A stretch of DNA of 64,000 nt from Streptomyces sp. JJ38. Its GTDB lineage: Bacteria; Actinomycetota; Actinomycetes; Streptomycetales; Streptomycetaceae. Below the pieces are notes generated by a model, which worked only from the letters and a program-made list of their open reading frames with translations, did not search any database and was not told where the DNA came from. The translations under genes and the position numbers were made by a program. The DNA lies in assembly GCF_019303475.1 (NCBI RefSeq), contig NZ_JABLSI010000013.1, forward strand, positions 62,001-126,000, given 5' to 3'. Shown piece by piece: positions 54,996 through 63,720 of this stretch (positions are counted from its first letter, which is position 1; each line of letters opens with the position of its first letter).

Positions 54996-55195
54996 GCCGC
55001 GACTTCCTCTCTCTCATTCAGCCACTCGTGAAAGGCGCTGCGCCTGACGCGCAATTCGCCGTTCGGAAGCTTAAGCACAGTCGGCCCGGTGCCCATCTCC
55101 CGCCATCGATAGAAGGTCCGGCGGGAAATACCATTCAACTCCGCGAGCACTTCCGACACCGTCATAAGTTCGTCGTTCCTACTCAACCTGGTCAT
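54992..55195 (-). CDS. xis: Excisionase-like small HTH protein
   Basis: The 67-aa protein is a MerR-like winged-helix excisionase: MTVSEVLAELNGISRRTFYRW, then LPNGELRVRRSAFHEWL. It is coupled to the integrase by a 4-nt ATGA overlap. In similar elements Xis directs the integrase toward excision. It is intact, so the module may still be functional. Confidence 0.9.
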   Translation of the reverse strand: MTRLSRNDELMTVSEVLAELNGISRRTFYRWREMGTGPTVLKLPNGELRVRRSAFHEWLNEREEVAA

Positions 55196-56277
55196 GAGCT
55201 ACGCACCGCAAGAGGAGGTGAGCGTCCACGATCCACTGGAACGCGGACCAGTAAAGCCAAGACTGGTCCGCTGCTCGCGGCTGATGTGTCCCCTGTAATG
55301 CATGCACGGCTCCTTGCAGAGTGAGCGTCGCCACGCGGCAGAGCCGGGCTGGCGCTTACCGTTCACGCCAAGAGTGGGCTAGGTACATGCGCCCAAGGCC
55401 CTGCGAGCATGTGCCGAAGGGGGTGACGAACATAGAACCTGCCCGCCCGGAAGCCACCGCCAAGTGTCGGCGCGAACGTCATCAATACTCCGAACGATCG
55501 CCGGTTTGGCTAACCGGCGATCGTCGGCTATGTTCCGCTCGCGCCCGACGGTGGTCAGCCTCCAGTTGCCTGCCCGGGAGATCGCTGGATCGGCTTCGCA
55601 CCTGCCGCGTTGAGCGCGCCCGGGTGATTCGGGCAGGCGTGGTTAAACAGGACGGTTCGGAGTGCATGCATAGACAGAAAAGACTCCTCATCAGGTCACC
55701 GGCGGGTCGGTTATAGACCTCTGTGCTTCCGGGGTGTTGTACGTTGACATAGCCTCGGAAGGGGTTCCAGTCTTTTCAGGATCTTTCTCGTCTGCCGTGG
55801 GCGAATGCCGAATCCAGGGAAGGAACGGGAAGTGCACGGGGTTGTTCCTCCACGGTCGTGCTGCCCTGAGTCGAACTCGGAAGGCGTCGAACCTCTTACG
55901 GCTGGGTGAGATGACGCGCCACCTCAAGGAGCCGCATCTTCATCCCCGGGGGCGGAGCCCTCGCCCCCTCGGACGCACTGGCCGACGTTGGCAGCAAGTC
56001 CAGGCGCCATGCGCGCACCGCGCGGCCTGCTCCTCGACGCGTGGACCGCTAGCTCCTCCGCGTCCTGGGCTTCTGCGCGTACGTCACCGCCCGGCACGCC
56101 TACGCACAACCAAGGTCGTCGAAGACCTGAAAGAGCTCAGGTAGGTGCTACCGGTCGTCTTCGACGGACGTCGAGATCCACACACGGTCGCTGCCCACCG
56201 GGCCGGAGCCGTGGCAGGTGCTGGCTCGGGCAATCGCCCGATGAGCCCGGAGTAGGGCTGTCACGTACAAGGGATTC
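55196..56277. other. Gene-poor 1.1-kb stretch of the element
   Basis: This stretch has lower GC and no recognisable large gene. It holds a perfect 13-bp hairpin (55494-55524, ACGATCGCCGGTT with a 5-nt loop). A possible 19-codon frame on the minus strand starts at 55750 (MSTYNTPEAQRSITDPP). The small ORF at 56148 is listed separately. I see no replication initiator, relaxase or FtsK-like transfer gene, which a complete conjugative element would need. Confidence 0.5.
56148..56264 (-). CDS. Possible 38-aa protein after the phosphotransferase
   Basis: A GTG frame just downstream of the phosphotransferase stop encodes 38 residues ending GSDRVWISTSVEDDR. Codon usage is ordinary and there is no clear ribosome binding site. 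It may be a real small protein or the C-terminal scrap of a lost gene. Nothing identifies its function. Confidence 0.3.
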   Translation of the reverse strand: MTALLRAHRAIARASTCHGSGPVGSDRVWISTSVEDDR

Positions 56278-57162
56278 TCAGAGGATCCCTTTCCAAGACC
56301 AGGGCCGCGGACCTGCCTTGCCGCGAAGGCAGTCGACCCGGTGTTGTGCTTGATCGCGCCATTCGGGATTGCTGGCCGCATGCTGCGCGGCGTAGCTGAC
56401 CATGCGCAGCTCTCGTGCGCCAGCGAGAATCGGGTATCCGTCCCATTGAGTGACGTCAGTTCCGTACTCGTCGCAGAAGTCGTTGTATCCCCTTGAGCTG
56501 ACGGCTCCGGTTGTCCTTGCTCGAACTGCGGTGGAGACAAGGTCCCATTCCGGCGGCCCAACCGAGAAGCGCTCCAGGTCCATGATCACGGGTCCGGTCC
56601 GGGCTCGGACGAGGTTTCCCGGCCAGGCGTCGCCGTGTACCGCGCAGTCTGGGCGGCCGGAAGGGCGGTCGGCCCACGCGGCTGTGAGGTCGCCCAGGAG
56701 CCCGTGCAGCCATTTTCGATCCGCCTCTGAGAGGGTTACGGCTGCTTCCAGCCGGGCGCTCACACGCACGAAAGGGTTGAGGTAAGCGAGGTCGAAATCT
56801 GGTGTGGGCAGGGCGTGCAGCTGACGTAGCAGGGCGGCGACGTCACGGACCGAGCCGTGACCCTGGAGCGGGAGTTCCTCCCAGAAGGTTGCGGGGCGTC
56901 CTTCCGTGAGAACCGGCTGGGCAACGTCCGCCAGGCGGACAGCAGGTACACCCGATTCCGCGAGCCACCGGGCAACCTGGACCTCCCGCGCCGACGCAGC
57001 CTCCTGACCGGCCTGGGCGATGCGGACGATGACCCGGCCGGGTAGACGCCATATCTGGTTCTCCGCCAGGCGTACGGCTTCCGCCCCATGGGAATCGAGC
57101 CCAGCTGCGGCACAGACCTGTTCGAGGAGCTGGCGCTCCGACTCTGGCACCGACGCAGTCAT
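56278..57162 (-). CDS. Aminoglycoside phosphotransferase-family kinase
   Basis: The 294-aa protein has the APH kinase fold with intact residues. The catalytic loop HGDAWPGN gives His176, Asp178 and Asn183, and the metal motif IMDLERF has Asp195. It could phosphorylate an antibiotic or a small metabolite; sequence alone does not tell which. It begins in a 4-nt overlap with the HTH/TPR gene, so the two form an operon. It contrasts with the protein at 1522, which has lost these residues. Confidence 0.82.
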   Translation of the reverse strand: MTASVPESERQLLEQVCAAAGLDSHGAEAVRLAENQIWRLPGRVIVRIAQAGQEAASAREVQVARWLAESGVPAVRLADVAQPVLTEGRPATFWEELPLQGHGSVRDVAALLRQLHALPTPDFDLAYLNPFVRVSARLEAAVTLSEADRKWLHGLLGDLTAAWADRPSGRPDCAVHGDAWPGNLVRARTGPVIMDLERFSVGPPEWDLVSTAVRARTTGAVSSRGYNDFCDEYGTDVTQWDGYPILAGARELRMVSYAAQHAASNPEWRDQAQHRVDCLRGKAGPRPWSWKGIL

Positions 57163-58559
57163 ACGGCGACTGTAGCCGCGATGCGCTCCCGGAGGTCTGA
57201 TGCCTCCCGAATCCCTGGGTGTTTGGCCGCGAAGTGGCCGAGCTGCCGGAGGTCGTCGGCGGCGCGCCGAGATGTGAGTTTGCCGACCTCATCCAGAGCG
57301 TCGTGTCCGATGGCTGCGGCCTGACGGGGGTCCCCCTTGGCCATGACCAGTGCGGCGAGCTTAGTCCGGGAGATCGCCCGGGATCGTTTGAAGCTGTCTG
57401 TGTGTCCCTTGACCGCGGCATCGAATCGGCGAGCTGCTCGACCAGGATCCTGGCCGACGAGAACAGCCAGATCCCACAACGCGTGTGCGGTGTCGCCGTT
57501 GTGCTGTGCCTCGTCGTAGTAGGCCATCCACGGGGGGTCTTCGGACGGGCAAGCGCGGCTGAACGCGCTGTCGGCGTCACCGACGGCCGCCATCGTCTCG
57601 CGCACGTTGCCCAACTTCCCGAACGCGCGGGCGCGGGCGCTATGCAACATCGCCTGCTCGGTGGCCGTGAGCCGGTCGGAGCGTACGAGCCCCTTCTCCG
57701 CATACGTGAGACCGTCGTCAGGCGCGTCGACCCACACAGCTTGTCGGGCGAGGAAGCTATAGCTCTTGGCCCGGAGGTGCCAGTTGCCGGCTTCTTCGGC
57801 GCACTCCGCCGCAAAGTGGAACGTGCGCGTTGCTTCATCGTGGTGGTAGGCGTCGAAGGCCGAGGCACCGACGACCATCCCTAGCCGGGAGACTGACGCG
57901 AACAGGTCCGCGCGCAGGTGCTCCGGGCATTGGAGCTGGAGGAGGCCGGCGGACCATTCCATCGCTCGCGCGGCCATGCCGCGAACCATTCCTCCGCCGC
58001 CCAAGGCGTTGTCCATGTTGCTGATGGAGGTGGCCGCGGTTAGGACCTGAGAGATCTCTTTCGAACTGATGCTGTGGGGGAGTGGGAGCTCTGCCGTGAA
58101 GACGGGTGCGAGGCTCAGCGGGGCAAGGGCCGCCAGGCTGCCTGCTTGAAGGAACGAGCGTCGGTCCACGGGCTCAGGGCTCCCAGTGCGATTAAACGGT
58201 TGGCCTCCGTCCAGGATGCGGCCTTCCCTCTTCTGAACGTCGCGCTCCGCCCCTTCTGGGACACGGATATCGGCATCGGGCCGCTTTTTATCGGCATCAC
58301 GCTTCCCGAAGGCCATGGGCCAGGCACGGTCGAAGAGTCCCCCTGTGTCGAAGAAGGCGTCGAGTCTCTGCGCTACATCCCTCCTCAAGCTGGGGTATCG
58401 GCCCTTCTCGATCGCCAAGATCATGTCATCGCTGACCTGCACTAACCGTCCCAGCGCAGCGGCGGACAGCCCTTCTGCCTTGCGCATTCGGCGCAGCTCG
58501 TTGCCGAACCACTCCTGCGGGGACGCCTCTGGGTTGAGCTTCTTCATTGGCTGTGGCAT
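57159..58559 (-). CDS. HTH/TPR-like regulator with RRSFL segment
   Basis: The 466-aa protein starts with an XRE-type helix-turn-helix (LRRMRKAEGLSAAALGRLVQ, about residues 22-70), then DRRSFLQAGSLAALAPLSLAP (about 132-152), resembling a twin-arginine segment. A helical repeat region of TPR-like character follows (TFHFAAECAEEAGNWHL and others). Together these are typical of Streptomyces regulators linked to small-molecule or kinase genes. It lies 162 bp from the divergent ATPase at 58722 and is coupled to the phosphotransferase, so it may regulate both. Confidence 0.85.
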   Translation of the reverse strand: MPQPMKKLNPEASPQEWFGNELRRMRKAEGLSAAALGRLVQVSDDMILAIEKGRYPSLRRDVAQRLDAFFDTGGLFDRAWPMAFGKRDADKKRPDADIRVPEGAERDVQKREGRILDGGQPFNRTGSPEPVDRRSFLQAGSLAALAPLSLAPVFTAELPLPHSISSKEISQVLTAATSISNMDNALGGGGMVRGMAARAMEWSAGLLQLQCPEHLRADLFASVSRLGMVVGASAFDAYHHDEATRTFHFAAECAEEAGNWHLRAKSYSFLARQAVWVDAPDDGLTYAEKGLVRSDRLTATEQAMLHSARARAFGKLGNVRETMAAVGDADSAFSRACPSEDPPWMAYYDEAQHNGDTAHALWDLAVLVGQDPGRAARRFDAAVKGHTDSFKRSRAISRTKLAALVMAKGDPRQAAAIGHDALDEVGKLTSRRAADDLRQLGHFAAKHPGIREASDLRERIAATVAV

Positions 58560-58721
58560 GTCCTGCCTCTGACGTCGTGATGCCGAACTTTCCAGGTGTC
58601 GGCATCAGGCCCTGCACTCTCGCGGTGTGCTCTGCCTGAATGGTTGCTGATCGATTCAACCCCAGTACACACCGCAACCGAGCACCCCGACAGGGGTTGC
58701 GGCAGAACGGAGGGAGCAACC

Positions 58722-59213
58722 GTGGGGACAGCCTTCGAAACCCGCACCCTGTCATCCGTTCCGGCCATGCCCCGAATGGTGGGCGGCCAGCTCGACATGA
58801 CGCTCGATGTCCATCCACAGGACCTCGGGGCTGTGCGAGCCATCATGCATGCTCACGCCCGCTTGTGGCGGGTGGAGGACTCTGTCACCGACCGCATCCT
58901 CACGGTTGTCACCGAACTGCTGACCAACGTGTTGCAGCACACGACGCCGGATCAGGAAGGCCGTAGGAAGGCCAACCTCCTGGTCCAGCGGGTCGCCGAT
59001 GGTGTGACTGCCATCGTGCACGACCAAGACCGCTGCCCGCCGGTTCTCGTTCCCACAGATCCACTCGCCGAGGACGGCCGCGGCCTGGTGCTGGTGCGCG
59101 CCCTCACGGACGACATGTCCGTTTCGATCACCGGGGCCGGCAAGGACGTATGGGTGTTCGTCGCTGATCCCGAACGGCTCCAGCCGCAGAGTCTTCCGCT
59201 CGTGGAGTCGTGA
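58722..59213 (+). CDS. Anti-sigma-type HATPase protein
   Basis: The 163-aa protein has the single-domain HATPase fold of SpoIIAB/RsbW-like proteins: ILTVVTELLTNVLQHTT as N-box, then DRCPPVLVPTDPLAEDGRGLVLV as G2-like region. It lacks the transmembrane or sensor parts of histidine kinases. Such proteins usually bind sigma factors or anti-anti-sigma factors. The GTG at 58722 has an excellent GGAGGGAG six bases upstream. An ATG at 58767 is possible but worse placed. Confidence 0.82.
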   Translation: MGTAFETRTLSSVPAMPRMVGGQLDMTLDVHPQDLGAVRAIMHAHARLWRVEDSVTDRILTVVTELLTNVLQHTTPDQEGRRKANLLVQRVADGVTAIVHDQDRCPPVLVPTDPLAEDGRGLVLVRALTDDMSVSITGAGKDVWVFVADPERLQPQSLPLVES

Positions 59214-59245
59214 TGCGGAAGGCCGTCGGCACAGTTCAGGCATCA

Positions 59246-59494
59246 CTACGGCGCTTCTCCTCCCGTAGGTCGCTCGCTCGCATCCGCCCGGCAACACGGG
59301 TCAAGCATGTCGCCGGGCCAAGGCGGCTGGCGTACTGCGCCGCGAGGTTCCAACTGCTCGAAGTACGGCGCCACGTCGATCACAGGCGTTCCATCGACGG
59401 CGTCAAGGTTCGTGATCAGGAGGTCTCGGCTGTCGACGCCTCGCAAGCGCGGGAAGTTGATCGCGAGCTGGTTCGGCCTTCGCTGACTGTCGCA
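59246..59494 (-). pseudogene. TrmO/TsaA-like C-terminal gene relic
   Basis: The minus strand codes for RRPNQLAINFPRL and LDAVDGTPVIDVAPYF, then PRGAVRQPPWP. This follows the order of the C-terminal half of TrmO-type tRNA methyltransferases (RRPNPIGLxxVxL, LDxxDGTPxxDIKPY). The similarity stops upstream of the RRPN motif, and no start codon or N-terminal domain remains. It is therefore most likely a truncated, non-functional remnant left by rearrangement next to the element. The reading frame is still open, so truncation may be recent. Confidence 0.5.
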
Positions 59495-59718
59495 GGCGCC
59501 GTGCTGACCACGGTGATCGTCGATGCAATGGCATGGCTCGTGGTCTTCGGAACGTGCCGGAACCCGGAGCCGCTGGCATCGACCGTCGAAGACGGAGGAC
59601 CACCGGTCTCGTACCCCGCGGACTCGTAGCCCGGTCCGCTGAAAACCCCAATTGCACCCGTCGGCCGCGACGCGGCCCCCGACACCCGGAAGCCCCGGGC
59701 ATACGGAGTACAGACGCG

Positions 59719-61593
59719 ATGAATCACATCGAGCAGTACGGCCTGATCGGCGACATGCAGACCAGTGCGCATGTCAGCGAAGACGGATCGCTGGACTGGC
59801 TGTGCCTGCCCCGTTTCGATTCGGCCGCCGTATTCGCGGCCATGCTCGGCACGCGACAGCACGGCGCTTGGCGAATCGCTCCCACTCCAGACGCCGCCGA
59901 ACCCGGCCCCGTGGCGGGAGCCGAGCGGCGTTATCGGGGTGATTCGCTCGTCCTGGAATCGGTGTGGCGCACGTCCAGGGGCACGGTCCGAGTCACCGAC
60001 TTCATGCCACCTCGCGAGGGAGCGCCCCAGGTGATCCGCGTCGTTGAGGGCGTGTCCGGTGAGGTGCCGATGGCATCCACCTTCCGTCCACGACCCGGCT
60101 ACGGTCGCATCAGTCCGTGGATCCACGAGGTAGGCGGACGCATAGTCGCCGAAGCCGGCGCGGATGCCCTGTGGCTCGACACCTCCGCCCAACATGTGGA
60201 GAAGGACGGCGCGGTCGTCAGCTCCTTCGCCGTCAGCGCCGGAGACAGCGTGGCGTTCGTCCTGAGCTGGGGCTCCTCCCACGGCGCCCCGCCAGAGATT
60301 CCTGACCCTGATGCCGCACTCGCGACGACGCTCACGTTCTGGCAGGACTGGTCTCGGCAGTGCACCTATGCCGGGCCCTATCGCGAGGCTGTCGTCCGGT
60401 CCCTGGTCACGCTGAAGGCCATGACCTATGCCCCCAGCGGGGGGATCGTCGCGGCACCGACAACTTCGTTGCCCGAGGAGATCGGCGGCGGCCGGAACTG
60501 GGACTACCGGTACACGTGGTTGCGCGACGCCTCCACGACCCTGAACTCGCTGCTGGCGACCGGGTACCGCCAAGAGGCCGAGGCGTGGCGCCGCTGGCTG
60601 TTGCGGGCGGTGGCCGGCGATCCGGAGAACCTGCAGATCATGTACGGGATCACCGGGGAGCGCGACCTGGTTGAGCGACAGCTGCCATGGCTGCCCGGGT
60701 ACGAGGGATCTACTCCGGTGCGGATCGGAAACGGGGCTGCGGGCCAGCTGCAACTTGACGTGTACGGCGAGGTGATCGAGACCCTCTACCTCGCCGACCG
60801 GAACGGGGTCGCACACTGCGGCGACACCGCAGCCTTGCATCGCAGCCTCGTCGAGCACCTGGCGGAACGCTGGAAGGAGCCGGACGAAGGTATCTGGGAG
60901 ATCCGCGGACCGCGTCAGCACTTCGTGCACTCCAAGGTGATGGCGTGGGTCGCGGTGGACCGGACGATCCGCCTGGCCGAGGCAGGCGCCCTCGACGTGG
61001 ACCTGGTCGCTCTGATGGAGCTGCGTGCGGCCATTCACCACGAGGTCTGCACGCAAGGATTCGACCCGGCGCGCAACGCCTTCACTCAGTTCTACGGCTC
61101 CAGGGAGCTGGATGCCGCGTTGCTGCTGATTCCCCGGGTCGGCTTCCTTCCGGCCGACGATCCCCGGGTGATCGGCACCGTCGAAGCGATCCGCAATGAG
61201 CTGTCCACCCCGGAAGGATTCGTCCACCGGTACCCCACCGGGGGGCAGGAAGCAGGTGTCGACGGCCTCGCCGGCGACGAGGGCGTGTTCCTGCTCTGCT
61301 CGTTCTGGATGGTCGACGCCCTCGCGCTGACCGGCCGTCTCGACGATGCGCGCAGCCTCTTCGACCGTCTCCTCGCCCTGCGCAACGACCTTGGGCTCCT
61401 CGCCGAAGAGTACGACCCCGCGTCCGGCCGTCAGCTCGGCAACTACCCCCAAGCGTTCAGCCACATGGGTCTGGTCGAGACCGCCCTGCTCCTGGAGCGG
61501 CTTGCTGCACCGCGGCCGTGCAGAACGCTTCCGCAGCCGCCCAGCGAGGGGTCCCCTGCCCAGAGCACCTCCATGATCCTCGCGAGGGCCTGA
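59719..61593 (+). CDS. GH15 glycoside hydrolase (glucoamylase/trehalase-like)
   Basis: The 624-aa protein has the N-terminal beta-domain (IEQYGLIGDMQTSAHVSEDG, then LDWLCLPRFDSAAVFAAML) and the catalytic barrel with EEIGGGRNWDYRYTWLRDAS and EYDPASGRQLGNYPQAFSH. These features fit actinobacterial GH15 enzymes, some of which are trehalases. It has no signal peptide and is probably cytoplasmic. The ATG at 59719 follows GGAG weakly. The stop overlaps the cvnA start of the second conservon (TGATG), so they are co-translated. Confidence 0.9.
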   Translation: MNHIEQYGLIGDMQTSAHVSEDGSLDWLCLPRFDSAAVFAAMLGTRQHGAWRIAPTPDAAEPGPVAGAERRYRGDSLVLESVWRTSRGTVRVTDFMPPREGAPQVIRVVEGVSGEVPMASTFRPRPGYGRISPWIHEVGGRIVAEAGADALWLDTSAQHVEKDGAVVSSFAVSAGDSVAFVLSWGSSHGAPPEIPDPDAALATTLTFWQDWSRQCTYAGPYREAVVRSLVTLKAMTYAPSGGIVAAPTTSLPEEIGGGRNWDYRYTWLRDASTTLNSLLATGYRQEAEAWRRWLLRAVAGDPENLQIMYGITGERDLVERQLPWLPGYEGSTPVRIGNGAAGQLQLDVYGEVIETLYLADRNGVAHCGDTAALHRSLVEHLAERWKEPDEGIWEIRGPRQHFVHSKVMAWVAVDRTIRLAEAGALDVDLVALMELRAAIHHEVCTQGFDPARNAFTQFYGSRELDAALLLIPRVGFLPADDPRVIGTVEAIRNELSTPEGFVHRYPTGGQEAGVDGLAGDEGVFLLCSFWMVDALALTGRLDDARSLFDRLLALRNDLGLLAEEYDPASGRQLGNYPQAFSHMGLVETALLLERLAAPRPCRTLPQPPSEGSPAQSTSMILARA

Positions 61594-62948
61594 TGACTGC
61601 ACTGATACTTGCTCTCGCCGTGCTGATCTTCGTCGGCAGCACCGCGCTGGCCGCGCGTTATGACCGCCGAGCGCGTCGAGCAAAACGCCGGGCCCACCGG
61701 GAGCACGCACACAGTGAAGCGGTCACCCACCAGCTACACGTGGCTGGGCAGTTCGTCGGCCACCTGGCTAACTCGGTGATCCCAGCCGCCGCTGCGGCGG
61801 CGCAGGCTGGGCGAACCCACGAGGCCAACCTGGCGGTCCCGACCCAACTGGTGGGCACTGCGATGGCCGACGCTCTCGACGAGCTGGTCAACCAGGTTTC
61901 CGCGGCCATCGCCCTGACTGGGCAGCGGGCCCATGCTGCGGCCGAAGAACGGCTGGCTCAAGCGCGGCGGGAGGCCGACGAACAGGTCGTCCGGGCGCGG
62001 AAGGAGGCGGTCGACGTCGCCCGCGCAGCGGTGCGCGCCTTCGCCTCCAGCACGGTGCAGCGGGCCTCGAAGCTCAGCACCACAATCAGTACCGGTGTGC
62101 GTCGACACGTCTCTGACGATGCGTACGAGACGCTGGTCGAGATCGACCACCTGGCCCAGCAGATGCTGCTGACCGCGAGTGGATACGCGGTGCTGGCCGG
62201 CGACAAGCTCTCTCGGCGGCACCCCGCCACCTCCCTCTCGGAGGTCGTCCGCGCGGCCATGGGCCGCGTCGAGGGATACCAGCGCGTGCAGCACTCCGGC
62301 CTTGACACCTTCGCGGTGGAGAGCCGAGCCGTGGAGCCGGTCGTCCATACCCTGGCCCTCCTGCTGGACAACGGACTGCGCTACTCACCCCCGAACGCCC
62401 GGGTGCATGTCTCCGTGGAACACGGCAATGACGCCATCTTCCTGATCGTGGACGATGCCGGGCTGCGGATGGAGGACGAGCGGCTGAACTGGGCACGCCG
62501 CGTGATGTCCAGCGCGGAGCGCGACGACATCACCAAACTGGGCGCCTACCCGCAGACCGGACTACGGGTGGCAGCCGTCCTCGCTGCCGACTACGGATAC
62601 CGCGTTGAGGTGACCGCCCCCAACGTCTACGGCGGCACCCGCGCCTTCATCGTGCTGCCCCGGAGCCTCCTGACCGTGCACCCACCTCCGGTGGCATCCG
62701 CCACGCCCCCACGGCCGTCGGCGCCGTCGCGGGAGCTGACGCCGGCCGAGCCGGCCGCCAACGGGCCGACCACGGCCAGCGGGCTCACGGTGCGCCGCCG
62801 GGCCACGCACCCGGCTCCGCCCGCGCGCCCGGCATCCGCTGCGCAACCGGTGGAGCCGGGACGGCCTGAAGTGGCCACCGCCTGGATGGAAGGCACCCGC
62901 CTCGGCCGCGAACAGCCGACCACTCCCTCTGAGACAGAAGGGCACTAG
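61593..62948 (+). CDS. cvnA: Conservon 2 CvnA-like protein, sensor domain absent, ATP-site degenerate
   Basis: The 451-aa protein has only one N-terminal transmembrane segment (LILALAVLIFVGSTALAA), no extracellular domain, a coiled-coil/helical part (about 30-200) and a HATPase-like domain. The N-box keeps LLLDNGLRYSPPNA with Asn260, but the G1 box is VDDAGLRM, not DxGxG, and G2 is TGLRVAA, not GLGL. ATP binding is therefore doubtful. The Pro/Ala-rich tail is shorter than in conservon 1. Its start overlaps GH15 by one base. It may act as a scaffold. Confidence 0.8.
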   Translation: MTALILALAVLIFVGSTALAARYDRRARRAKRRAHREHAHSEAVTHQLHVAGQFVGHLANSVIPAAAAAAQAGRTHEANLAVPTQLVGTAMADALDELVNQVSAAIALTGQRAHAAAEERLAQARREADEQVVRARKEAVDVARAAVRAFASSTVQRASKLSTTISTGVRRHVSDDAYETLVEIDHLAQQMLLTASGYAVLAGDKLSRRHPATSLSEVVRAAMGRVEGYQRVQHSGLDTFAVESRAVEPVVHTLALLLDNGLRYSPPNARVHVSVEHGNDAIFLIVDDAGLRMEDERLNWARRVMSSAERDDITKLGAYPQTGLRVAAVLAADYGYRVEVTAPNVYGGTRAFIVLPRSLLTVHPPPVASATPPRPSAPSRELTPAEPAANGPTTASGLTVRRRATHPAPPARPASAAQPVEPGRPEVATAWMEGTRLGREQPTTPSETEGH

Positions 62949-62950
62949 CC

Positions 62951-63373
62951 ATGGACACGCACGACAACCCCCTCGGCTGGCTGCTGGACGAGCAGCTCGG
63001 CACCGTGGAAGGCGTCCGGTACGCCGTGCTGATGAGCAGCGACGGGCTGCTGAGAGCGCGCACGAAGACCATCGACCAGGAAGGCGGGGAGAAGTTCGCC
63101 GCGCTCACCGCCGCCATGCGTGCGTCGGCCAGGGCGTGGGACGAATTCACCGGTGGCGGCGGCGTACGCCAGCAGATGATCGAGTGTGTCGCGAACATCG
63201 GCCTGATGACCGCGGCCGGGCAGAACACGATGCTGGCGGTGTGCACCACCGGGCCCCACCCGGACGTCGGCCTGATCAGCCGCCACATGGCGCAGCTCGC
63301 GGTGCGGGTGGGGGAGCAGCTCAGTACCAAGGAGCGCACCCCGCAGGTGTCGGGCGGGGGCACGGCGGCATGA
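62951..63373 (+). CDS. cvnB: Conservon 2 roadblock/LC7 protein CvnB
   Basis: The 140-aa roadblock protein starts PLGWLLDEQLGTVEGVRYAV and contains LLRARTKTI and TMLAVCTTGPHPDVGLI. It begins 2 bases after the cvnA-like gene, and its stop overlaps cvnC by 4 bases. Confidence 0.9.
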   Translation: MDTHDNPLGWLLDEQLGTVEGVRYAVLMSSDGLLRARTKTIDQEGGEKFAALTAAMRASARAWDEFTGGGGVRQQMIECVANIGLMTAAGQNTMLAVCTTGPHPDVGLISRHMAQLAVRVGEQLSTKERTPQVSGGGTAA

Positions 63374-63720
63374 CCGGGCCGCGGCGTGACCCGGACATCG
63401 TCAGGCCCTACGTCCGCACGGGCGGGCGGGTCCGCCCTCGCCGGGACGTGCGCCTGGAGAGCGTGGTCATCGCCGCGAGCGCCCCCTTTACCGAGCTGGG
63501 GCCCGACGCGCAACAGGTGATGTGCCTGTTCGCCGCCGGGCGCGGTGGACTCGCCGTGGCTGACATCGCCGCCGCCCTGCAGATGCCGCCCTCCACCGTA
63601 CGGATCCTCGTCTCCGTCCTGATTGACGCCGGGCACCTGACCAGCCCCGCTCCCGCCCAAGACGGGCCCGACACCACTCTCATGCAAAGGGTTCTCGATG
63701 GTCTCCGCGAACTGGTCTGA
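63370..63720 (+). CDS. cvnC: Conservon 2 DUF742 protein CvnC
   Basis: The 116-aa DUF742 protein starts VRPYVRTGGRVRPRRDV, has a helix-turn-helix-like AVADIAAALQMPPSTVRIL, and ends in TLMQRVLDGLRELV. Its last 23 bases overlap the cvnD start, mirroring conservon 1. Confidence 0.9.
   Translation: MTGPRRDPDIVRPYVRTGGRVRPRRDVRLESVVIAASAPFTELGPDAQQVMCLFAAGRGGLAVADIAAALQMPPSTVRILVSVLIDAGHLTSPAPAQDGPDTTLMQRVLDGLRELV

Larger units (their letters stand above)
53405..55195. mobile_element. Left end of an integrative element at tRNA-Arg
   Basis: The 3' half of tRNA-Arg(CCG) borders an integrase pointing toward it and a coupled excisionase. The region behind it has lower GC and sparse genes, which fits an integrated actinomycete element or prophage remnant. 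The element could extend well to the right; the far attachment site, a copy of the tRNA 3' end, was not seen in this window. Confidence 0.7.

Noticed and set aside
55321-56144. Plus-strand frames in the element (131 and 136 codons)
   Set aside because: Neither has streptomycete codon bias or a recognisable domain. They are treated as chance frames in lower-GC DNA.
59210-59629. 139-aa plus-strand frame after the HATPase gene
   Set aside because: It overlaps the HATPase stop but has weak codon bias and no recognisable domain. The minus strand here shows TrmO-like motifs, so it is more likely antisense to that relic.
61457-61730. Small minus-strand frames around the GH15/cvnA junction
   Set aside because: They lie opposite well-supported genes and have no supporting start or domain.
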